Below, in pieces: positions 28,984 through 34,705 of a stretch of DNA of 34,705 nt; position 1 is the stretch's first letter; each line of letters starts with the position of its first letter. This DNA is from Nonomuraea ceibae (lineage in GTDB: Bacteria > Actinomycetota > Actinomycetes > Streptosporangiales > Streptosporangiaceae), in the NCBI RefSeq assembly GCF_019396325.1, contig NZ_JAHKRO010000098.1:1-34705 (forward strand), read 5' to 3'. The notes beneath the pieces were generated by a model. It saw only the letters and a list, made by a program, of their open reading frames with translations. It had not been told where the DNA came from and made no database searches. Made by a program: the position numbers and the translations under genes.

Positions 28984-29742
28984 ATGCTGGGCCGCTTCAG
29001 CCTCGACGGCAAGGTCGCCATCGTCACCGGCGCGTCCGCGGGGCTGGGCGTCGCCTTCGCCCGCGGCCTGGCCGAGGCGGGGGCCGACCTCGTGATCGGC
29101 GCCCGCCGCGCCGACCGGCTGGAGGAGACCAGGCGGCTGGTCGAGGAGACCGGCCGCCGCTGCCTGGCCGTCGCCACCGACGTGACCCGGGTCGAAGACT
29201 GCGACGCGCTCGTCGCGGCGGCGGTCGACGGGCTGGGCGGCGTCGACGTGCTGATCAACAACGCGGGCGTCGGCACCGCCGTGCCTGCGCTGCGCGAGAC
29301 GCCCGAGGAGTTCCGGCAGGTCGTCGACATCAACCTGCACGGCACCTACTGGATGGCGCAGGCGTGCGCCAGGGTGATGCGGCCCGGCTCGTCCATCGTC
29401 AACATCGGCAGCGTCCTCGGCGAGACCACCGCCGGGCTGCCGCAGGCCGCCTACAGCGCGTCCAAGGCGGCGGTGATCGGGCTGACCCGCGACCTGGCCC
29501 AGCAGTGGACCGGGCGGCGCGGCATCCGGGTCAACTGCCTGGAGCCGGGCTTCTTCGCCTCCGAGATGACCGAGCAGTACAAGCCGGGCTATCTGGAGGC
29601 GATGCTGGAGCTGCGCGTGCCCATGCGGCGGGCGGGCGATCCGGCCGAGCTGGTCGCCGCCGCGATCTTCCTGGCGAGCGACGCGTCCTCGTACATCACC
29701 GGGGTGACGCTGCCCGTCGACGGCGGGATTCTGATCACCTAG
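28984..29742 (+). CDS. SDR family NAD(P)-dependent oxidoreductase
   Basis: A 252-residue classical short-chain dehydrogenase/reductase with a Rossmann fold. The cofactor motif is TGASAGLG (15-22), NNAG follows in LINNAGVG, and the catalytic set is Ser143 (IGSVLG), Tyr157 and Lys161 (YSASK). GARRAD after beta-2 suggests NADP(H) preference by the basic residue, which is inference. The end (ITGVTLPVDGGILI) is standard. The substrate is unknown; members resemble FabG and gluconate or glucose dehydrogenases. ATG 28984 follows the TPR gene stop by one base. A weak hairpin follows, separating it from the dimethylglycine operon. Confidence 0.9.
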   Translation: MLGRFSLDGKVAIVTGASAGLGVAFARGLAEAGADLVIGARRADRLEETRRLVEETGRRCLAVATDVTRVEDCDALVAAAVDGLGGVDVLINNAGVGTAVPALRETPEEFRQVVDINLHGTYWMAQACARVMRPGSSIVNIGSVLGETTAGLPQAAYSASKAAVIGLTRDLAQQWTGRRGIRVNCLEPGFFASEMTEQYKPGYLEAMLELRVPMRRAGDPAELVAAAIFLASDASSYITGVTLPVDGGILIT

Positions 29743-29746
29743 CCGC

Positions 29747-29765
29747 GCCCTCCGGGAGCGAGGGC
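29747..29765 (+). terminator. Weak hairpin after the SDR gene
   Basis: A 6-bp stem GCCCTC/GAGGGC with a 7-nt loop, 4 nt past the stop codon. Confidence 0.35.
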
Positions 29766-29797
29766 CTTGTCGGGGGCCCCGCTCGGCCTTATGTTCG

Positions 29798-29825
29798 TTG
29801 CGTAATCCGGTCCATGTTGCGCATC
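29798..29825 (+). promoter_or_regulatory. Direct repeat TTGCGYA in the leader of the dimethylglycine oxidase gene
   Basis: TTGCGTAAT (29798-29806) and TTGCGCATC (29817-29825), 19 bp apart, lie just upstream of the ribosome site. Two similar half-sites at nearly two helical turns would suit a regulator dimer, but no regulator is encoded in the window. Confidence 0.25.
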
Positions 29826-29845
29826 AGGGAACAACCGGAGGGCCC

Positions 29846-32236
29846 ATGGTGAGCCGGCCGCGTACCGTGATCATCGGAGCCGGCATCGTGGGCTGCGCGC
29901 TGGCCGACGAGCTCACCGGCCGGGGGTGGACCGACGTCACCGTCGTGGACCGCGGGCCGCTCCCCGCCACCGGCGGATCCTCCTCCCACGCGCCCGGCCT
30001 GGTCTTCCAGACGAACCCGTCCAAGACCATGACGGAGTTCGCCGCCTACACCGTGCGCAAGTACGCCGCGCTCGGCTGCTTCGAGCGGGTCGGCGGCCTG
30101 GAGGTGGCCACCACCCCGCAACGCTGGCTCGACCTGCACCGCAAGCACGGCTGGGCCGAGTCGTGGGGCGTCGAGGGCCACCTGGTCGACGCCGCCCGGT
30201 GCGCCGAGCTGTGGCCGCTGCTCGACCCCGCCCGGGTGCTCGGCGGGTTCCACGTGCCCGCGGACGGGCTGGCCGACGCCGTGCGCTGCTGCGAGGCCCA
30301 GGCTCGGCGGGCCGTCGGGCGCGGCGCCCGCTTCCTGCCCGGCCACACCGTGGTGGGCGTGCACCACAAGGGCGGCCGGGTCACCGGCGTGGCCGTCGAG
30401 CACGCCGGCGGCTACCGGGTCGTCGAGGCGGACGTGGTCGTGTGCGCGGCCGGGTTCTGGGGGCCGTCGATCGGCGCGATGGCCGGGCTCACGGTGCCGC
30501 TGCAGCCGCTGGCCCACCAGTACGCCAGGTCGGGGCCGGTGCCCGGCGCGGCGGCCGGGCCGATCCTGCGCCACCAGGACCGCGACCTTTACTTCCGCCA
30601 CCACGGCGACCGGATCGGCGTCGGCTCCTACTCCCACCGCCCGATGCCGGTCGCCCAGCACGAGATTGAGCCCGGGGGCACCACGATGCCCTCGGTGCGG
30701 GCGTTCACCGAGGAGGACTTCGAGCCCGCCTGGCGTGACGCCGCCGAGCTGCTGCCCGCGCTCAAGGAGGCGGGCTACCGCGACGGGATCAACGGCGTCT
30801 TCTCGTTTACGCCGGACGGGTTCCCGCTGATCGGGGAGGCGCCGGGGCTCGACGGGTTCTGGGTGGCGGAGGCCGTCTGGGTGACGCACTCGGCGGGCGT
30901 CGCCAGGGCCGTCGCCGAGCTGCTGGTCGACGGCCGCTCCGGCTACGACCTGCACGAGTGCGAGCTGAGCCGGTTCGAGCCCGTCCAGCTCGCCCCCGCC
31001 TACGTGGCCGAGCGCGGCGCGCAGAACTTCGCCGAGGTCTACGACGTCATCCATCCGCTCCAGCCGATGGCCTCGCCGCGCCCGATGCGCACCAGCCCGT
31101 TCCACGTCCGCCAGCGCGAGCTGGGCGGCTGCTTCCTGGAGGCGGCCGGGTGGGAGCGGCCGCACTGGTTCGAGGCGAACCGGCCGCTCGCGGACCGGCT
31201 GGCCGAGCCCGCGCTGGGCGCCGCCCGGCGTGACGAGTGGGCGGCGCGGCACTGGTCGCCGGTCGCCGCCGCCGAGTCGCACGCCACCCGCGAGGGCGTC
31301 GCGCTCTACGACATGACGCCGCTCAAACGGATCGAGGTCGGCGGGGCCAAGGCGGCGGCGTTCCTGCAACGGCTGATGACCAACGACGTCGACAGGAAGC
31401 CGGGCTCGGTCACGTACACGCTGCTCCTGGACGCGGGCGGCGGCATCCGGTCGGACCTGACGGTGGCGCGGCTGGCGGAGGACCGGTTCCAGATCGGCGC
31501 GAACGGCAACCTGGACCTCGACTGGATCACCCGGCACGCGCCCGGCGACGTGTACGTGCGCGACATCACGCCGGGCACCTGCTGCGTCGGGGTGTGGGGG
31601 CCGCGCGCCAGGGAGCTGGTGCAGCCGCTGACCGACATGGACCTGTCGAACGAGGGCTTCCGCTACTTCACCTGCCGGACGGGGCACGTGGGGATCGTGC
31701 CGGTGACCGCGATGCGGGTCTCGTACGTGGGGGAGCTGGGCTGGGAGCTCTACACCACCGCAGACCTGGGGCTCAAGCTGTGGGACACGCTCTGGGCCAC
31801 CGGGCTGCCGGTCGCGGGCGGGCGGGCGGCGTTCAACAGCCTGCGGCTGGAGAAGGGCTACCGGCTCTGGGGGGTCGACATGACCACCGAGCACAGCCCG
31901 TACGAGGCCGGGCTGGGGTTCGCGGTCAAGGAGGGCAAGGACTTCGTCGGCAGGGACGCGCTCAGCCCCGACATCGGCCGCACCCTGGCGCCGCTGCTGA
32001 CCGGCGAGGTGGTCATGGGCAAGGAGCCGGTCCGGCACGCGGGCCGCACGGTCGGGTACGTGACCAGCGCCGCCTACGGGCACACGATCGGGCGGCCGAT
32101 CGCGTACGCGTGGCTGCCGGTCGAGCTGGCCACCCCCGGGACAGATGTGGAAATTTCCTACTTCGGGCGGCGGGTTGCCGCCGAGGTCGCCGCCGAACCG
32201 CTGTACGACCCGCGGATGGAGAAGATCCGACGTTGA
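29846..32236 (+). CDS. Dimethylglycine oxidase (FAD oxidoreductase fused to GcvT folate domain)
   Basis: A 796-residue bifunctional enzyme oxidising N,N-dimethylglycine to sarcosine and transferring the released carbon to tetrahydrofolate. The N-terminal DAO-type FAD domain starts with VIIGAGIVGCALADELTGRG (GxGxxG 11-16); GGSSSHAPGLVFQTNPSKTM and FSFTPDGFPLIGEAPGLDGF are strongly conserved. A linker leads to the GcvT folate domain from about 440 (YDMTPLKRIEV, RLMTNDV, YVGELGWELY) and the GcvT C-terminal barrel (LRLEKGYRLWGVDMTTEHSP). The sequence and length resemble Arthrobacter dimethylglycine oxidase throughout, judged from memory. ATG 29846 follows GGAGGG closely; GTG 29849 is possible. 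Its stop overlaps the soxB start. Confidence 0.9.
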   Translation: MVSRPRTVIIGAGIVGCALADELTGRGWTDVTVVDRGPLPATGGSSSHAPGLVFQTNPSKTMTEFAAYTVRKYAALGCFERVGGLEVATTPQRWLDLHRKHGWAESWGVEGHLVDAARCAELWPLLDPARVLGGFHVPADGLADAVRCCEAQARRAVGRGARFLPGHTVVGVHHKGGRVTGVAVEHAGGYRVVEADVVVCAAGFWGPSIGAMAGLTVPLQPLAHQYARSGPVPGAAAGPILRHQDRDLYFRHHGDRIGVGSYSHRPMPVAQHEIEPGGTTMPSVRAFTEEDFEPAWRDAAELLPALKEAGYRDGINGVFSFTPDGFPLIGEAPGLDGFWVAEAVWVTHSAGVARAVAELLVDGRSGYDLHECELSRFEPVQLAPAYVAERGAQNFAEVYDVIHPLQPMASPRPMRTSPFHVRQRELGGCFLEAAGWERPHWFEANRPLADRLAEPALGAARRDEWAARHWSPVAAAESHATREGVALYDMTPLKRIEVGGAKAAAFLQRLMTNDVDRKPGSVTYTLLLDAGGGIRSDLTVARLAEDRFQIGANGNLDLDWITRHAPGDVYVRDITPGTCCVGVWGPRARELVQPLTDMDLSNEGFRYFTCRTGHVGIVPVTAMRVSYVGELGWELYTTADLGLKLWDTLWATGLPVAGGRAAFNSLRLEKGYRLWGVDMTTEHSPYEAGLGFAVKEGKDFVGRDALSPDIGRTLAPLLTGEVVMGKEPVRHAGRTVGYVTSAAYGHTIGRPIAYAWLPVELATPGTDVEISYFGRRVAAEVAAEPLYDPRMEKIRR

Positions 32237-33435
32237 CCCACCCCGACTTCCTGTGGCGCGACCCCGACCCCCGGCCCGCCTACGACGTGGTGATCGTCGG
32301 CGGCGGCGGCCACGGCCTGGCCACCGCCTACTACCTGGCCCGCGACCACGGCATCACGAACGTGGCCGTGCTGGAGAAGGGCTGGCTGGCCGGCGGCAAC
32401 ATGGCGCGCAACACCACGATCATCCGCTCCAACTACCTGTGGGACGAGAGCGCCGCACTCTACGAGCACTCGCTCAGGCTGTGGGAGGGGCTGAGCGACG
32501 AGCTCGGCTACGACCTGCAGTTCAGCCAGCGCGGCGTGCTCAATCTCGCCCACAGCGTCGCCGACGTGCGTGAGGGCAGGCGGCGGGTCAACGCCAACCG
32601 GCTCAACGGCATCGACGCCGAATGGCTCGACGCCGCCGAGGTCAAGAAGTTCTGCCCGGTCCTCGACGTGTCCGGCAGCGCCCGCCACCCGGTGCTCGGC
32701 GCGACGTTGCAGCGCCGGGGCGGGATCGCCAAGCACGACCACGTCGCCTGGGCGCTGGCCCGCCGGGCCGACGCGTACGGGATCGACCTGATCCAGGACT
32801 GCGAGGTCACCGGGTTCGAGATCACCGGCGGCCGGGTCAGGGCCGTGCGGACCTCGCGCGGCCGGATCGCGGCCGGCAAGGTCGCGCTCGCCGCCGCCGG
32901 GCACACCTCCGTGCTCGCCGGACACGCCGGCCTCCGGCTGCCACTCCAGTCCCACCCCCTCCAGGCGCTCGTGTCGGAGCTGCTCGAACCCGTGCTCGAC
33001 TGCGTCGTCATGTCCAACGCCGTGCACGTGTACGTCAGCCAGGCGCACAAGGGCGAGCTCGTCATGGGGGCGGGCATCGACGCCTGCAACTCCTACGGGC
33101 AGCGCGGCGCCTTCCACGTCATCGAGGCGCAGATGGCGGCGGCGCTGGAGCTGTTCCCGATCTTCAGCCGGGTGCGGGTGCTGCGCACCTGGGCGGGCGT
33201 CGTCGACGTGTCGCCCGACGCCTCGCCGATCATCGGCCCCACCCCGGTCGACGGCCTGTACGTGAACGCCGGCTGGGGCACCGGCGGCTTCAAGGCCACC
33301 CCCGGCGCCGGTTCCGTCTACGCCCACACGATCGCGCACGGCGTCCCGCACCCGCTCGCCGAGCCGTTCGCCCTGGAACGGTTCGCCACCGGGGCGCTCA
33401 TCGACGAGCACGGCGCGGCGGCGGTGGCGCACTGA
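32233..33435 (+). CDS. soxB: Sarcosine oxidase subunit beta
   Basis: A 400-residue DAO-type flavoprotein subunit where sarcosine is oxidised to glycine. The dinucleotide-binding GGGGHG is at 23-28 (VVIVGGGGHGLATAYYLARD). GNMARNTTIIRSNYLWDES is typical of heterotetrameric SoxB. His168 in IAKHDHVAW likely corresponds to the histidine that binds FMN covalently in known SoxB enzymes (inference). The end has SPIIGPTPVDGLYVNAGWGT. The start is TTG at 32233, overlapping the upstream stop as TTGA, with GGAG 11 nt before it; no ATG or GTG near the N-terminus fits the fold, so the weak start codon seems real. Overlaps soxD by one base. Confidence 0.93.
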   Translation: MTHPDFLWRDPDPRPAYDVVIVGGGGHGLATAYYLARDHGITNVAVLEKGWLAGGNMARNTTIIRSNYLWDESAALYEHSLRLWEGLSDELGYDLQFSQRGVLNLAHSVADVREGRRRVNANRLNGIDAEWLDAAEVKKFCPVLDVSGSARHPVLGATLQRRGGIAKHDHVAWALARRADAYGIDLIQDCEVTGFEITGGRVRAVRTSRGRIAAGKVALAAAGHTSVLAGHAGLRLPLQSHPLQALVSELLEPVLDCVVMSNAVHVYVSQAHKGELVMGAGIDACNSYGQRGAFHVIEAQMAAALELFPIFSRVRVLRTWAGVVDVSPDASPIIGPTPVDGLYVNAGWGTGGFKATPGAGSVYAHTIAHGVPHPLAEPFALERFATGALIDEHGAAAVAH

Positions 33436-33686
33436 TGATGCTCATCCCCTGCCCGCACTGCGGACCCCGCGACGAGAACGAGTTCCGCTACGGCGGCCAG
33501 GCCGGCGTCGCCTACCCCGGGACGCCCGCCGAGCTCACCGACGACGAGTGGGCCGGGTACGTGTTCCGGCGCGACAACCCCAAGGGCTGGTTCCACGAGC
33601 GGTGGTACCACGTGCACGGGTGCCGCGTCTGGTTCACCGTCGAGCGCCACACGGTCACCCACGAGATCCGGGATGCCCCCTCATGA
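33435..33686 (+). CDS. soxD: Sarcosine oxidase subunit delta
   Basis: An 83-residue zinc-binding small subunit of the heterotetramer. Counting from ATG 33435 the candidate ligands are Cys6 and Cys9 (IPCPHCG), His59 and Cys63 (WYHVHGC), the positions known for SoxD zinc. PKGWFHERW and the closing VTHEIRD are family marks. A second ATG at 33438 is possible, but the first keeps the known numbering. Start and stop codons overlap neighbours (TGATG, ATGA), giving tight coupling that fits 1:1 subunit assembly. Confidence 0.93.
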   Translation: MMLIPCPHCGPRDENEFRYGGQAGVAYPGTPAELTDDEWAGYVFRRDNPKGWFHERWYHVHGCRVWFTVERHTVTHEIRDAPS

Positions 33687-34705
33687 CCCGTCTGCCGTCC
33701 GGCGGTCTCATCGACCGATCCGTCACGCTTCCGTTCCGCTTCGACGACCGCCCGCTGCACGGGCATCCCGGCGACACGCTCGCCTCCGCGCTGCTGGCCG
33801 CCGGGGTGCGGGTGGTCGGGCGCAGCGTCGAGCTGGGCCGCCCGCGCGGCGTCTTCACCGCCGGGGCCGAGGAGCCGAACGCGCTCGTCCGCGTCGGGGA
33901 CGACCCGATGCTGCCCGCCACCACCGTCGAGCTGCGCGCCGGGCTTGAGGCGTGGAGCCTGCGCGGCAAAGGCCGCCTCGACCCTGCCCGCCTCGACCCT
34001 GCCCACTCCGATCCTGCCCGCCCCGCCGCCGGGGCCGTCCGCTGCGACAAGGCGTACCTGCACTGCGAGGTGCTGGTCGTCGGTGGCGGCCCTGCCGGGC
34101 TCGCCGCCGCCCTGGCCGCCGCCGGGACCGGGGTCCGGGTGATCCTCGCCGACGACCAGCCCCGCCTCGGCGGCGACCTGCTCAACGGCCGCGACCCGCT
34201 GGACCGGGCCGGCGGCGCCGCCCGCCGGCTGGCCGGGATGCCCGAGGTCCGCGTCCTCACCAGGACGTCCGTGATCGGCTACTACGACCACAACCACCTG
34301 GTCGCCGTCGAACGCCGCCACGACGGCGAACGCCTGTGGCACTTCCGGGCCGCGCAGGTCGTGCTGGCGACCGGCGCGCACGAGCGGTCGCTGCCCTTCC
34401 CGGGCAACGACCGGCCCGGCGTCATGCTCGCCTCCGCCGCCCGCGCCTACGTCAACCGGTACGGGGTCCGGCCCGGCCGGCGGGCGGTCGTGTACGCGTG
34501 CGCCGACTCCGGGTACGAGGCGGCCCGCGACCTGGAGGCGGCCGGGGTGGAGATCGCCGCCGTCGTCGACCCGCGCCCCGGCGGGGCGGGCCAGGTGATC
34601 ACCGGGACCACCGCCGACGGCGACGGCCTGCTCACCGGCGTCCGCGTCGGCGGCCGGCACGTGGCCGCCGACCTGCTCGCCGTCGCGGGCGGCTGGGACC
34701 CCGCC
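33683..34705 (+). CDS. soxA: Sarcosine oxidase subunit alpha (partial, runs off the window)
   Basis: 341 codons are visible of an expected ~950-1000. Residues about 10-95 form the ferredoxin-like N-terminal domain (RFDDRPLHGHPGDTLASALL, VELGRPRGVFTAG). The NAD-binding fold begins at VLVVGGGPAGLAAALAAAG (GGGPAG about 134-139), and VLATGAHERSLPFPGNDRPG is diagnostic of SoxA. Between them, after GLEAWSLRGKGRL, an Arg-Leu-Asp-Pro-Ala repeat inserts roughly 15-20 residues. The GcvT-like folate domain and soxG should lie beyond 34705. The ATG overlaps the soxD stop (ATGA). Confidence 0.93.
   Translation, partial: MTRLPSGGLIDRSVTLPFRFDDRPLHGHPGDTLASALLAAGVRVVGRSVELGRPRGVFTAGAEEPNALVRVGDDPMLPATTVELRAGLEAWSLRGKGRLDPARLDPAHSDPARPAAGAVRCDKAYLHCEVLVVGGGPAGLAAALAAAGTGVRVILADDQPRLGGDLLNGRDPLDRAGGAARRLAGMPEVRVLTRTSVIGYYDHNHLVAVERRHDGERLWHFRAAQVVLATGAHERSLPFPGNDRPGVMLASAARAYVNRYGVRPGRRAVVYACADSGYEAARDLEAAGVEIAAVVDPRPGGAGQVITGTTADGDGLLTGVRVGGRHVAADLLAVAGGWDPA
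33974..34018 (+). repeat. 15-nt tandem repeat in soxA
   Basis: Two exact 15-nt copies CGCCTCGACCCTGCC (33974-33988, 33989-34003) and a third diverged copy (34004-34018) encode RLDPA, RLDPA, HSDPA. They sit in the linker between the N-terminal domain and the NAD-binding domain. Confidence 0.85.

Noticed and set aside
26652..29345. Very long open frame (about 900 codons) antisense to the TPR and SDR genes
   Set aside because: A shadow of high-GC3 coding DNA. The sense strand gives a coherent helical-repeat protein and a textbook SDR.
29743..29845. Glycine riboswitch before the dimethylglycine/sarcosine operon
   Set aside because: The gap is only about 100 nt and contains no tandem aptamer-like structure, only a weak hairpin and a direct repeat.
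29789..32083. Long antisense open frame opposite the dimethylglycine oxidase gene
   Set aside because: The sense strand is unmistakably the FAD-GcvT enzyme. The antisense product is His/Arg/Pro-rich without motifs.

Overview
The window is very GC-rich chromosomal DNA from an actinomycete. The gene set and order (lhr, recA-recX, rny, glutamate ABC transporter, miaB, miaA, dapF) are a familiar actinobacterial core block. The rest of the content (a long RecX, a dimethylglycine oxidase next to soxBDA, very high GC3) makes a Streptosporangiales/Nonomuraea-like organism likely; that placement is inference. I see no tRNA, rRNA, IS element, phage gene or CRISPR array.

Layout. 1-608: degenerate 16-18 nt tandem repeats, no gene. 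609-5315 (-): Lhr-type repair helicase, divergent from a small VOC protein (5403-5891). 5902-7088: small conserved genes (basic 64-aa protein, DUF3046, 91-aa protein, YciI-like). 7283-10515: recA and recX; recX encodes a ~548-residue low-complexity extension before the normal RecX domain. 10516-11178: a gene-free gap with a second 16-17 nt repeat array and a candidate promoter for rny (RNase Y, 11179-12795). An S9 peptidase (12796-14619, -) converges on rny. 14726-17976 (-): gluABCD amino-acid ABC transporter with its own promoter, terminator and an internal hairpin. 18114-19607: miaB. 19722-21020: two divergent single-pass, low-complexity exported proteins. 21266-25880: PEP-mutase/ICL-like protein, LigB-like protein, RNase Z (-), ogt, miaA and dapF, tightly packed with several overlaps. 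25931-29742: two genes of unknown function (one a 758-aa TPR-like protein) and an SDR oxidoreductase. 29846-34705: dimethylglycine oxidase, soxB, soxD and the start of soxA, a methylglycine-catabolism operon cut by the window end.

How the genes work together. lhr and recA both carry a promoter matching the RecA-independent DNA-damage (RecA-NDp, PafBC-type) consensus with exact 8-nt spacing. recA also has a LexA box further upstream, so the left third reads as a DNA-damage response region. miaA and miaB together make the ms2i6A37 tRNA modification. Dimethylglycine oxidase and heterotetrameric sarcosine oxidase would demethylate dimethylglycine to sarcosine to glycine, feeding one-carbon units to folate.

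Two window-wide patterns stand out. First, many genes have a TANNNT-like -10 box whose last base lies 7 nt before the start codon, which predicts leaderless mRNAs. Second, short tandem-repeat expansion recurs: 15- and 30-nt units inside lhr, recX and soxA, and 16-17 nt units sharing the core ACCCCGTRCGG in two separate intergenic regions.
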